Positions 1-8,220 of a stretch of 64,000 nt of DNA are shown piece by piece; the stretch's first letter is position 1, and every line of letters starts with the position of its first letter. The stretch is taken from the NCBI GenBank assembly GCA_964518765.1, contig CAZFJC010000008.1, forward strand, positions 36,843 to 100,842. Direction: 5' to 3'. The notes below the pieces were generated by a model. It was not told the origin of the DNA and ran no database searches. It saw only the letters and a list, made by a program, of their open reading frames with translations. A program made the position numbers and the translations under genes. The stretch comes from CAZPNX01 sp964518765. GTDB taxonomy: Bacteria; Edwardsbacteria; AC1; EtOH8.

Positions 1-2
1 AC

Positions 3-680
3 AGCATGGAGGTGGGCGTGGTCGGCCGGGAGAGAAGGATCGAGCCCCAGAAGCTGACGGTCTCCGGGGAGATCGTGCGCAAGGCCGGCGAGGAGGAGCT
101 AAACCGCCTGCAGTCCAACCGCCGACGCGAGGAGGAGGCATATTGGGCCTGCCTGGAGCTGGTGGCCAAACACGAGCTGCAGATGAACCTGGTGGACGTC
201 GAGGCCCGCTACGACGGCTCCAAGCTGACCTTCTTCTTCACCGCCGAGAAAAGGGTGGACTTCAGGGGCCTGGTGCGCGACCTGGCCACCATGTTCAAGG
301 GACGGATCGAGATGAGACAGATAGGGGTGCGGGACGAGGCCCGCAAGGTGGGGGGATACGGCATGTGCGGCCGGGAGCTGTGCTGCGTCACCTGGCTGCG
401 GGAGTTCGAGCCCATCACCCTGAAGATGGCCAAGGAGCAGAACCTGTCGATGACCTCCAACAAGATGCTGGGACTGTGCGGCCGGCTGATGTGCTGCCTG
501 ATGTACGAGGATGTTTTCTACGAGGAGACAGCCAAGGACATGCCCCGGGTGGGCTCGGTGGTCAAGACCCCGCGGGGCAAGGGCACGGTCTACAAGGTGG
601 ACATATTCCATCGGAAGGTGTTCGTCAGGTTCGAGGAGGGCCACGGCGAGTTCAAGGCCGACGAGGTGCAGGAGCCATGA
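3..680 (+). CDS. ricT: PSP1/RicT (YaaT)-like protein, 5' end off window
   Basis: The PSP1 C-terminal domain fills most of the visible product. Two cysteine clusters are present, GMCGRELCC and LCGRLMCC; in the RicA-RicF-RicT complex of Bacillus such cysteines bind an Fe-S cluster, and the complex assists RNase Y-dependent RNA processing. The reading frame is open at the left edge (codon at 3-5 is AGC), so the ATG at 6 is probably internal; family members usually have about 50 more residues. The stop overlaps the metG start (ATGA at 677-680), so the two are translationally coupled. PSP1 next to aminoacyl-tRNA synthetase genes is common. The family call is firm; the exact RNA-processing role in this organism is inferred. 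Confidence 0.85.
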   Translation, partial: SMEVGVVGRERRIEPQKLTVSGEIVRKAGEEELNRLQSNRRREEEAYWACLELVAKHELQMNLVDVEARYDGSKLTFFFTAEKRVDFRGLVRDLATMFKGRIEMRQIGVRDEARKVGGYGMCGRELCCVTWLREFEPITLKMAKEQNLSMTSNKMLGLCGRLMCCLMYEDVFYEETAKDMPRVGSVVKTPRGKGTVYKVDIFHRKVFVRFEEGHGEFKADEVQEP

Positions 681-2629
681 GGCCCTACTACATCACCACC
701 GCCATTCCCTATGTCAACGCCAAGCCCCACGTGGGCTTCGCCCTGGAGATCGTCCAGACCGACGCCCTGGCCCGCTACCAGCGCCTCTTCGGCCGAGACG
801 TCCGCTTTCTGACTGGCTCGGACGAGAACAGCCTGAAGAACGTGCAGACGGCGGAGAGGGAGGGGGTATCCACCGCGATTCTGGTGGAAAGAAACGCCAG
901 GTTCTTCGCGGACATGAAGGACTACCTGGCGCTGTCCAACGACGACTTCATCCGCACCAGCTCGGAGGAGAGACACCGGCTGGGGGTGGAGAGGCTGTGG
1001 CGGGCCTGCGATGCCGCCGGCGACATCTACAAGAAACGTTACCAGGGCCTGTACTGCGTGGGCTGCGAGCAGTTCTACACCCCTGACGAGCTGGTTGACG
1101 GCAAGTGCCCGGAGCACGAAACGGAACCGGAGAGGATAGAGGAGGAGAACTACTTCTTCAGGCTGTCGAAGTACCAGGAGCGATTGGAGGAGCTTGTCGG
1201 ATCAGACGCCTACCGCATTGTCCCCGGGACCAGGAAGAAAGAGGTGCTGTCCTTCATCCGCGGCGGCCTTCAGGACTTCTCCATCTCCCGTTCGGTGCAG
1301 CGGGCCAAGGGCTGGGGCATCCAAGTGCCTGGCGATTCATCCCAGGTGGTCTACGTCTGGTTCGACGCCCTCTCCAACTACATCACGGCCTTGGGTTACG
1401 CCGAGGAAGGGCCTCTCTACGCCAAGTACTGGGCCAGGTGCCCGGAGAGGGTGCACGTCATCGGCAAGGGGATCATACGGTTCCACGCCGTCTACTGGCC
1501 GGCCATGCTGATGTCGGCCGGGGTGCCCCTGCCGCACCAGCTGCTGGTCCACGGATACGTCACCATCGGGGGGCAGAAGATATCGAAGTCCCTGGGCAAC
1601 ATCATCGACCCCGAGTCGCTGGCCGGGAGGTACGGCACGGACCAGGTCCGCTACTTCCTGTTGAGGGAGATCTCGACCACCGGCGACGGCGATTTCACCG
1701 AAGAGAGGCTGGTGGGGCGCATCAACTCCGACCTGGCCAACGACTACGGCAACCTGGCCAGCCGGGTGTTCAAGATGGTGGATTCATACTGCGGGGGACT
1801 TGTGCCAGAAGCCAAGAAGCTGCGAAACGACGATGAGGCGCTGAAGGCGCAGGCGCTGGGGCTGGGCGAAAAGGTCAGGGACCTGGTGGGGCGGTTCGAT
1901 CTCAACGGAGCCTTGGCCATGGTGATGGAGGCGATCAAGGCCACCAACCGCTACGTGGAGTCCAATGCGCCCTGGAAACTGGCCAGGGAGGGGAACCAAG
2001 AACGTATCGATACGGTGCTGAACACCGCGGCCGAGGTCCTGCGGATATGCTCCATTCTGCTGTCGCCGGCCATGCCCTCCAAGTGCCGGCAGCTGCTGTC
2101 GCAGCTCGGAGTGGTCGGCGAGCCGTTGCTGGAGCAGGCCGGGAAATGGGGGATGATGGAGCCGGGCACTCAAGTAAAGTCCGGGGAGCCGCTGTTCCCC
2201 AGGATCGACACCAAAACGAAAATCGAAAGTGGAAAACAAATGTCCGATGAAGTAAAACCAAAGGAAGGATCGGAAAAGAAAGAAGGAGAAACGCCCCTGG
2301 CCGAGGAGCTGGTGGACATCGAATACTTCAAGAGGATAAAACTGCGCACCGCCGATGTCATCTCGGCCGAGAAGGTCCAGGGCGCCGACAAGCTGCTCAA
2401 GCTGCAGATAAAGATCGGGGAGGAGACACGGCAGATATTGGCCGGCATCGCCCAGTGGTACCCACCGGAATCCCTGGTCGGAAAACAAATAGTGGTGTTG
2501 GCCAACCTCAAACCGGCGAAGATCAGGGGCCTGGAGTCCAACGGTATGCTGCTGGCGGCCCAGGACAAGGACGGGGTGGTCATCCTGACCCCGGAGCGGC
2601 GGACGGAGAGCGGCAGCGGGATAAAGTGA
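677..2629 (+). CDS. metG: methionine--tRNA ligase with C-terminal tRNA-binding domain
   Basis: Class I methionyl-tRNA synthetase of 650 residues, charging tRNA-Met. The start is the ATG overlapping the ricT stop. The N-terminal nucleotide-binding motif reads PHVGF rather than the usual HIGH-type PHLGH. The inserted zinc knuckle keeps C-x2-C and C-x2-H ligands (YCVGC, KCPEH), as in the Thermus-type enzyme. The KMSKS loop is KISKSLGN. An anticodon-binding helical domain follows, then a linker rich in K and E around residue 515-535. The last 110 residues form an EMAP/Trbp111-like tRNA-binding domain (GADKLLKLQIKIG through KIRGLESNGM) that dimerises the enzyme. The last 84 bases recur in diverged form at 3084-3167. 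Confidence 0.96.
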   Translation: MRPYYITTAIPYVNAKPHVGFALEIVQTDALARYQRLFGRDVRFLTGSDENSLKNVQTAEREGVSTAILVERNARFFADMKDYLALSNDDFIRTSSEERHRLGVERLWRACDAAGDIYKKRYQGLYCVGCEQFYTPDELVDGKCPEHETEPERIEEENYFFRLSKYQERLEELVGSDAYRIVPGTRKKEVLSFIRGGLQDFSISRSVQRAKGWGIQVPGDSSQVVYVWFDALSNYITALGYAEEGPLYAKYWARCPERVHVIGKGIIRFHAVYWPAMLMSAGVPLPHQLLVHGYVTIGGQKISKSLGNIIDPESLAGRYGTDQVRYFLLREISTTGDGDFTEERLVGRINSDLANDYGNLASRVFKMVDSYCGGLVPEAKKLRNDDEALKAQALGLGEKVRDLVGRFDLNGALAMVMEAIKATNRYVESNAPWKLAREGNQERIDTVLNTAAEVLRICSILLSPAMPSKCRQLLSQLGVVGEPLLEQAGKWGMMEPGTQVKSGEPLFPRIDTKTKIESGKQMSDEVKPKEGSEKKEGETPLAEELVDIEYFKRIKLRTADVISAEKVQGADKLLKLQIKIGEETRQILAGIAQWYPPESLVGKQIVVLANLKPAKIRGLESNGMLLAAQDKDGVVILTPERRTESGSGIK

Positions 2630-3083
2630 GCGGTTGCCATAGAACAAAACAATTCAATCGAGCTGTATCTTGCCAAGGTGGATAACAATTATATAATGGT
2701 AGATTACAGAAAGGCTAATCGGAAGACCTTTTTTTGTGGAAAGTATGCTCCAATGCGCATTGTCATATGAATTGCCCTGACCATTTAAGCGCTTTCTAAA
2801 TCGAAAAAGCTTCCCTAAAGTTATACAACTCAAAATTCAGCAAGCAGGTGGGTAGACAGTGATGGGAGATTTGCCAAATCATCCCTGGATTAAGTATTGG
2901 TTAAGGTACTCCTGTTCTCTTGTCATCGTAGTAGCGATGTTTTTACTTTCCGCTATATTTTTACTACTGGGTTTTATAAGCCCGGATTTGCAATTCTTTT
3001 TACAGCGATTGTATCCTATTTTCTCGTCAGGCCACATATCTTCAAACGACAATAATATATCTACAATACCGAATATCAGCTGC
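2630..3083. other. AT-rich inserted stretch between the two metG tails
   Basis: About 450 bases of clearly lower GC than the flanks, with A/T runs and no recognisable conserved gene apart from the small membrane frame beginning at 2862. It is bounded on both sides by the metG tail copies, as expected for a decayed element that integrated at a gene end. I found no integrase or inverted termini. Confidence 0.5.
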
Positions 3084-3167
3084 ATGTTTCTGGCTTCACA
3101 GGACCGGAACGGAGTGGCCATACTGACCCCAGAGCGGCGGATAGAAAGCGGTAGCGGGATCGAATGA
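2862..3167 (+). CDS. small membrane ORF fused to a copy of the metG tail; doubtful gene
   Basis: This 101-residue reading frame lies in an AT-rich stretch unlike its surroundings. Residues about 15-40 form one clear hydrophobic segment (SLVIVVAMFLLSAIFLLLG). The last 28 codons match the end of metG. The upstream GGTGGG at 2846-2851 is only a weak ribosome site. It may be a chance frame joining inserted DNA to a displaced gene end, rather than a functional protein. I recognise no family for the N-terminal part. Confidence 0.25.
   Translation: MGDLPNHPWIKYWLRYSCSLVIVVAMFLLSAIFLLLGFISPDLQFFLQRLYPIFSSGHISSNDNNISTIPNISCMFLASQDRNGVAILTPERRIESGSGIE
3084..3167 (+). repeat. diverged duplicate of the metG 3' end
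   Basis: This 84-base stretch, including a stop codon, aligns without gaps to 2546-2629 of metG. By hand I count about 65 of 84 bases and 20 of 27 residues identical; the shared core is ILTPERR followed by ESGSGI. It is followed within 15 bases by a strong terminator, which the metG copy lacks. The simplest reading is that this is the original gene end, displaced by DNA inserted at 2630-3083 that supplied a replacement tail. Confidence 0.75.
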
Positions 3168-3178
3168 CCAGATAACGA

Positions 3179-3208
3179 GAAAAGCCCCGCGTGAATGCGG
3201 GGCTTTTC
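3179..3208. terminator. bidirectional terminator between metG region and deoxynucleoside kinase
   Basis: A 12-bp perfect stem (GAAAAGCCCCGC / GCGGGGCTTTTC) with a 6-base GTGAAT loop. The A/T tracts at the stem base act as U-tracts on either strand, which suits its place between convergent genes. Confidence 0.9.
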
Positions 3209-3240
3209 GTTAGGATTTATTCTGCCGGCAGGGGCGGCCG

Positions 3241-4023
3241 TCACTTTTTCTCTTCCTCCTCCGGCTTTCCCTCCCCGCCGGGCATCACCGGCATCCGGGG
3301 GTGCTTGGCGAAGGAGAAGGTCAACTGTTCGTACCAGGTGTCCGAGGAGACGGCCATTCTTAAAATGTTCTTCCACAGGTCCACCGGCGGGCCGAAGTGC
3401 TGCCAGTCGACCACCATCACCCGGACGCCCCTCCGCCGCATCTCCTGCACCAGCAGCTTGTAGTTCTTGTCCAGGTGCTGCAGGTAATCCAAGGGGACTC
3501 CGGTCTCTTGCTCCCGGGCCCGGGCGGCCATGCGGCGGTGGCACTCTTCTGGCGGAACGTCCAAAAAGACGAAGATGTCGGGCGGCATCACGTCCCGGCT
3601 CATGTTGCGGAAGACGTCCACGTACAGCTGGTACTCCTCCCGGGTCATGAAGCCGCGCTCCATGGCGGTGGTGGCGAAGACGGTGTCGCCGTAGATAGGC
3701 CGGTCCTGGATGACCACCCCCCCTTGGGCGCCCCAGGCCAGCTCCACCGCCAGCCGGTGCTGCTCGTATCGCTGGCAGAGCATGAACATCTGCATGCCGA
3801 AGCCGCCGCCGGTGTTCCGGCCGGTGCGCAGATCCTCGTAGTAGCGGCTGAGGAAGTGGGCGAACTTGGGGTGGTGGGTGGGCTCCTCCAACACCCGGGC
3901 CGGCCAGCCCGAGCTGGAAGCGGCCGAGCAGATGGCGTGGCAGGCGTTGGTCTTGCCGGCGCCGATGTTGGCGTCGACGGTGATAAACAGGCCCTGGCGA
4001 CGGGGGCTTTCCTCTAAGTTCAT
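3241..4023 (-). CDS. deoxynucleoside kinase family protein
   Basis: 260 residues of the dNK family (deoxyadenosine/deoxyguanosine kinase-like), which phosphorylates deoxynucleosides in nucleotide salvage. The P-loop is near the N-terminus (DANIGAGKT). The QDRPIYGD segment matches the family's ERS/DRxxxxD substrate motif, and a lid region rich in arginine follows (ECHRRMAARARE). The start at 4023 is chosen because it sits just before the P-loop domain and downstream of the promoter at 4064-4092; an earlier in-frame ATG at 4092 lies on the -35 box and cannot be used from that promoter. The C-terminus is a charged E/K tail. Ribosome binding site is weak. Confidence 0.85.
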   Translation of the reverse strand: MNLEESPRRQGLFITVDANIGAGKTNACHAICSAASSSGWPARVLEEPTHHPKFAHFLSRYYEDLRTGRNTGGGFGMQMFMLCQRYEQHRLAVELAWGAQGGVVIQDRPIYGDTVFATTAMERGFMTREEYQLYVDVFRNMSRDVMPPDIFVFLDVPPEECHRRMAARAREQETGVPLDYLQHLDKNYKLLVQEMRRRGVRVMVVDWQHFGPPVDLWKNILRMAVSSDTWYEQLTFSFAKHPRMPVMPGGEGKPEEEEKK

Positions 4024-4063
4024 GGAGGCTTTTTTTCTAATTTTTCGGTGGCGTGATGGGTTC

Positions 4064-4092
4064 AGTATACGTAATACCAGGGTGTTTGTCAA
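4064..4092 (-). promoter_or_regulatory. sigma-70 promoter for deoxynucleoside kinase
   Basis: On the minus strand, TTGACA (4087-4092), a 17-base spacer and TATACT (4064-4069), giving a 5' UTR of roughly 35 bases. It is back to back with the promoter at 4117-4145. Confidence 0.85.
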
Positions 4093-4116
4093 GGTGATAA
4101 TAAAGATGTAGACCAG

Positions 4117-4145
4117 TTGCCTAATGGCCCGGGTTTGTATATAAT
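4117..4145 (+). promoter_or_regulatory. sigma-70 promoter for SagB-like nitroreductase
   Basis: TTGCCT (4117-4122), 17-base spacer, TATAAT (4140-4145). Only 24 bases separate its -35 from the divergent kinase promoter, so the two could compete or be co-regulated. Confidence 0.8.
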
Positions 4146-4193
4146 GAATGGTCTGGCAAGGGTAAACCGCCTTTTCACAAAAAGGAGCATTCG

Positions 4194-5255
4194 ATGGAAG
4201 ACCTCATAAAGCGGATCGCTTCCCTGGACAAGAAGGAACTGGAGATAATCCTGGGCACGGTGCTGGAGTATCCCGACAGCAAGGACACGACCTCCTTTCT
4301 CAGGTTCCTGAAGACCGTGCCGGCTGAATCCCGACAGGCGCTGATAGCCAAGCTGCCGTTGAAGACCGCCCAGTGGGCCGAGGAGGCCATGGCCAAACTC
4401 AAGCCGGCCGAGGAGGCGGCGGCCAGCCAGATGGAGAGGAAGCTGTCTAAGGCGCTCGACCGGCTCCCGGCCCTGGTCAAGCGGATGGAGGCCGCCACCC
4501 GGAAGGCGGCCAAGAGGATAGCCAAGAACCGCGAGCTGGTAAAGGCTCACTTCATCGCCATGGTAAAGATCATCTCCGACCAGCAGAAGGGCCTGCCCCG
4601 CGGCGACCTGCAAAAACCGGCCCCGGCCGGCGCCGAACTGGTCGAACTGCCGCCGCCGGACTCAATAAGGCCTGCCAAGCCGGATATCAGCCAGTGTATA
4701 TCCAGGAGGCAGAGCCGGCGCAAGTTCATCGGCGATCCCATCTCGCTGGGCGAGCTGTCATATCTTCTCTGGGCCACCCAGGGGGTCAGAAAGATATTTG
4801 GCGGCGGCAAGGCGGCTCTGCGCAACGTGCCCTCCGCTGGCAACATGCATCCCCTGGAGACTTATATCGCCGCCAATCGGGTGGAGAGCCTTAAGGCCGG
4901 ACTTTACCGCTACCTACCCCTGGAGCACAAACTGGTCTTTCTATTCACTATAAAAAACCAAGCCAAGGCCTTGTCCCAAGCCTCGCTGGGCCAGGACTTT
5001 GTGGGTGACTGCGGAGCCACCTTCATCTGGAGCGCCCTGCCCTACCGCAGCGAGTGGCGCTACACCATCGAGGCGGCCAAGCTGGTGCTGCTGGACGCCG
5101 GCCATGTCTGCCAGAACCTTTATCTCGCCTGCGAGGCCCTGGGCCTGGGCACCTGCGCCATCGGGGCTTACGACCAGAGAAAGTTCGACAGGCTGTGCAA
5201 GCTGGACGGGGTGGACGAGATGGTGGTCTACGCCGCTCCGGTTGGAAGGGTGTGA
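4194..5255 (+). CDS. SagB/ThcOx-family nitroreductase with helical N-terminal extension
   Basis: 353 residues. Residues about 165-353 are an FMN-dependent nitroreductase of the SagB/ThcOx type: RRQSRRKF at the flavin phosphate site, PSAGNMHPLETY, and a C-terminal ACEALGLGTCAIGAY segment. In RiPP clusters such enzymes oxidise azolines to azoles, but no cyclodehydratase or precursor gene is adjacent, so the substrate is unknown. The first ~140 residues are lysine- and alanine-rich, predicted helical, with a HEAT-like or coiled-coil look, and are not part of the usual SagB fold. AAGGAG lies just upstream of the ATG. The next gene follows after 38 bases, so co-transcription is likely. Confidence 0.85.
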   Translation: MEDLIKRIASLDKKELEIILGTVLEYPDSKDTTSFLRFLKTVPAESRQALIAKLPLKTAQWAEEAMAKLKPAEEAAASQMERKLSKALDRLPALVKRMEAATRKAAKRIAKNRELVKAHFIAMVKIISDQQKGLPRGDLQKPAPAGAELVELPPPDSIRPAKPDISQCISRRQSRRKFIGDPISLGELSYLLWATQGVRKIFGGGKAALRNVPSAGNMHPLETYIAANRVESLKAGLYRYLPLEHKLVFLFTIKNQAKALSQASLGQDFVGDCGATFIWSALPYRSEWRYTIEAAKLVLLDAGHVCQNLYLACEALGLGTCAIGAYDQRKFDRLCKLDGVDEMVVYAAPVGRV

Positions 5256-5293
5256 AAGCATGCAGGCGGTGCAAATAGTACTAGGAGACATAG

Positions 5294-7102
5294 GTGAAAA
5301 GGATCAAGGAGCTTGAAGACAAGCTGGCCGGACTACCCGACGATCACAAATACCTTCGGGAGAGGGTAGACCTATCAAACCAGCTGGCCCATGCCTATGT
5401 CAACCTCGATCCCCCAAAGGCCCGGGAGCTAGCTGGGAAATCCAAATCCCTGGCCGCGGCAGACGGCTACGAAGCCGGCCTGGCCGGATCCCTATGGGTG
5501 GAGGCCATGCTCAGCTTCTGGCATGGCGATTACCAGACGGGAAAGGATTCGGCCGAGGAATCTCTCCGCTTATACCTAAAATGCTCGGACCAGGCGGGCC
5601 AGGCCAACGCCCACAACGTCATGGGTTCCTGTCTGCTGAAGCTGGGGGAGCATGCCCAGGCGCTGATCCACCATCTAAGGGCCCTGAAAATCTTTCACCA
5701 ACTGAAGGACAGCCGGGGTTTGGGGTTAGCCTACAATAATCTGGGTGCCGATTACTCGGCCATCGCCGTTTATGGAAAGGCCCTGGAGTACTATGAGCTG
5801 AGTCTAGAGATAAGAAGAGAGCTCAAAGACCTCCAGGGTCAGGCCGCGGCCCTGATGAACATCGGCACGGTTTACGAACAGATGGGCGAGCATCAGACGG
5901 CGCTGGAACACCACCAGATGGCCCGCGAGCTTTTCGAGCAGGTCGGCGATGCCAGGCTCAGCATCTGTCTCAATAATATCGGGGGTGTCTACGAAAAGCT
6001 GGAGGAGTATCAGAAAGCACTGGAATGCTTCCAGAAAGGTCTGGCCGCGGCCCGGGAGCGCGGCTACCGACAGGCGGAGGCTTCTCTGCTTTCAAACATC
6101 GGGGTGGTACTGCACCGTCTGGGCCGTGACGGCAAGGCCGAGGAGTGCTTCCGGGAAAGCCTGGACCTGGCCAGGGAGATGGGGGAGAAGGCCGACGAGG
6201 CTGAGAACCTGATACTATTGGGCGAGCTGATGGCCTCCAAGGCAACCTTCAGGGAATGCAGCGATCTACTGGAGAAGGGCCTGGCCATTGCCAGTCATAT
6301 TCAGGCCAAGGAGCTGGCCAGCCAGGCCCTGCAAATGTTGGCGGAGATACATAAGCAATGGGACAGGCACCGGGAGGCGCTGGATTACTATGAACGTTAC
6401 GTGGCGTTGGATAAGGAGCTGAAGCACGATTCACTGCAAAAGTCGGTCTACAACCTGAAAGTCCAACAACAGATCCAAAGCCAGGCCAAGGAGACCGAGG
6501 AGCTAAGACACCGGAGCCAAGAGCTGGAGGAGCTGAACGCCAGGCTCAGGGAGGCCGATCAGGAAAAATTTTTCCTTATAAAAAGCCTGGAGGAGCAAAA
6601 CCGCAAACTGGAGGGCCTGGTCACCGAGGACCCCAGGACGGGATTATACAATATCGCTGCCTTCAGGGAAAAGCTTAAAACGGAGATAGCCCGGGCTCAG
6701 CGTTATCGCCTGCCCCTGTCGTTGGCCATGGCCGGGATCGACCGTTACCCGGAGACGATCGGCAAGCTGTCGCCGGCCAAACAGGAACAGCTGACGGGCA
6801 TCCTCTCCCGGATATTCAAGGAGAAAATGCGAATGGTGGACCTGGCCGGGCATTTCAACCATCGCAATTTCCTGCTGGCCTTTCCTGAGACCGGCTTGAA
6901 GAAGGCTTTGGCGGTGTGCGAAAGGCTACAGCATGAGGTTCAACGACATGACTGGCGGCAGGTACAGCCAGGCCTGGAGCTGACTCTGGGCATCGGCCTC
7001 TGCGAACTGACCGAGGGTATGGGGGTCGAGGATCTTTTGAGAGAGGCCGAGGGTAAAATGGCCAGGGCCAAGGCTAGAGGGCTCGGCAAGCTGGAGCACT
7101 GA
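5294..7102 (+). CDS. TPR protein with degenerate GGDEF domain
   Basis: 602 residues, probably cytoplasmic. GTG start with AGGAG at 5282-5287. Residues about 15-395 are eight or more tetratricopeptide repeats of the Rap/LGN type (for example LGLAYNNLGADYSAIAVYGKALEYYELSLEIRREL). A coiled coil covers about 395-455. From about 460 comes a GGDEF fold beginning DPRTGLYN. The signature loop that should read R-x-GGDEF is HFNHRNF, so the catalytic glycines and acidic residues are gone and diguanylate cyclase activity is not expected. It may act as a protein-interaction or nucleotide-sensing module, possibly with the SagB-like enzyme encoded just upstream. Confidence 0.85.
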   Translation: MKRIKELEDKLAGLPDDHKYLRERVDLSNQLAHAYVNLDPPKARELAGKSKSLAAADGYEAGLAGSLWVEAMLSFWHGDYQTGKDSAEESLRLYLKCSDQAGQANAHNVMGSCLLKLGEHAQALIHHLRALKIFHQLKDSRGLGLAYNNLGADYSAIAVYGKALEYYELSLEIRRELKDLQGQAAALMNIGTVYEQMGEHQTALEHHQMARELFEQVGDARLSICLNNIGGVYEKLEEYQKALECFQKGLAAARERGYRQAEASLLSNIGVVLHRLGRDGKAEECFRESLDLAREMGEKADEAENLILLGELMASKATFRECSDLLEKGLAIASHIQAKELASQALQMLAEIHKQWDRHREALDYYERYVALDKELKHDSLQKSVYNLKVQQQIQSQAKETEELRHRSQELEELNARLREADQEKFFLIKSLEEQNRKLEGLVTEDPRTGLYNIAAFREKLKTEIARAQRYRLPLSLAMAGIDRYPETIGKLSPAKQEQLTGILSRIFKEKMRMVDLAGHFNHRNFLLAFPETGLKKALAVCERLQHEVQRHDWRQVQPGLELTLGIGLCELTEGMGVEDLLREAEGKMARAKARGLGKLEH

Positions 7103-7131
7103 CCGAAAACGAGCATAAAGGCGGAGGGGAA

Positions 7132-8220
7132 ATGACAGGGATAGTTTTTTGGCTGTCAGCCTTATTCCTCCTAACCCGACTGTGGGCCGACCCCGTGCCC
7201 GTCTACTTCACCAAGGAGGCCTCGGGCCAAGGCGTGCTAAAAGTCTACGAGAGGATCAAGGGCGAAGCCAAGGGCAGGATGGCGGTCAAGACCCACTTCG
7301 GCGAGAAGGAGAACAAGAACTATCTCAAGCCGGCGCTGGTCCGGCCGCTGGTCGATAAATTGGGAGCCACCCTGGTGGAGACCAACGTCCTCTACTCCGG
7401 CCCTAGGCAGAGGACCGAGTCCCATCTAAAGCTGGCTAGGTCCCATGGCTTCGACTTCGCCCCCATCGACATCCTGGACTCGGAGGGCGAGGCCGCCTGG
7501 CCTTGCTCCACCGCCCGCTACACCCAGGTGCTGGTGGGCAGCCACACCAAGGATTACGGCACCATCGTCATGCTCAGCCATTTCAAAGGCCACGGGCTGG
7601 CCGGCTTCGGCGGGGCCATCAAGAACGTGGCCATGGGACTGGCCTCGCCCAGGGGCAAGCGGGCCATGCACGCCGACCTGGTGCCCGAACTCGACCCGGA
7701 CAAATGCGTGGCCTGCAACGTCTGCGCCATGCAGTGCCCGGCCAGGGCCATCAGGACCAACCCCATCAAGGTGGAGGCCCGCAAGTGCATCGGCTGTGGC
7801 CAGTGCATCCAGGTCTGCCCGGCCGGGGCCCTGTCCGCGCCCCGGGGCCGGGTGGGGCCGGAGGAGTTCAACCGCCGGCTGGTTGAGTACGCCAAGGCCA
7901 TCGCCGATAGCCTAAATTTGATCTACATCAACGTGCTGGCCGAGATCTCGCCCGACTGCGACTGCGCCTCGAACGCCAGAAAGCCTTTTGTAAAAGATAT
8001 AGGAGTTCTGGCCTCGACCGACCCGGTGGCCATCGACCAGGCCAGCCTGGACCTGGTCAACCAGGCGTATAGGTGTCAGGACGCCTTTCTCCAGGAGAGC
8101 GGGCGCAGCGGAGCCGTCCAGCTGGAGCATGGGGAGAAGGTCGGATTGGGGAGCCGGAGGTACCGGCTGGTGGATCTGGATGGGAAACCCCAAAATAAAA
8201 CATTAAAGAAAGTCCGATGA
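7132..8220 (+). CDS. exported DUF362 protein with 2[4Fe-4S] ferredoxin module
   Basis: 362 residues. The hydrophobic N-terminus (IVFWLSALFLLTRLWA) looks like a signal peptide, which is unusual because most DUF362 proteins are cytoplasmic. The DUF362 domain surrounds a ferredoxin module at about 185-225 with CVACNVCAMQC and CIGCGQCIQVC, ligating two [4Fe-4S] clusters. The DUF362 core includes VKTHFGEKEN and the SHFKGHGLAGFGGAIKN stretch. Catalytic role of the family is not established. The stop overlaps the next start (ATGA at 8217-8220), so it is translationally coupled to the two exported TldD-like genes and probably works with them. Export without a twin-arginine motif would require cluster assembly outside the cytoplasm, which makes the signal peptide call worth testing. 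Confidence 0.8.
   Translation: MTGIVFWLSALFLLTRLWADPVPVYFTKEASGQGVLKVYERIKGEAKGRMAVKTHFGEKENKNYLKPALVRPLVDKLGATLVETNVLYSGPRQRTESHLKLARSHGFDFAPIDILDSEGEAAWPCSTARYTQVLVGSHTKDYGTIVMLSHFKGHGLAGFGGAIKNVAMGLASPRGKRAMHADLVPELDPDKCVACNVCAMQCPARAIRTNPIKVEARKCIGCGQCIQVCPAGALSAPRGRVGPEEFNRRLVEYAKAIADSLNLIYINVLAEISPDCDCASNARKPFVKDIGVLASTDPVAIDQASLDLVNQAYRCQDAFLQESGRSGAVQLEHGEKVGLGSRRYRLVDLDGKPQNKTLKKVR

Noticed and set aside
5294..7102. Active diguanylate cyclase
   Set aside because: The GGDEF signature loop is HFNHRNF, so the substrate- and metal-binding residues are absent.
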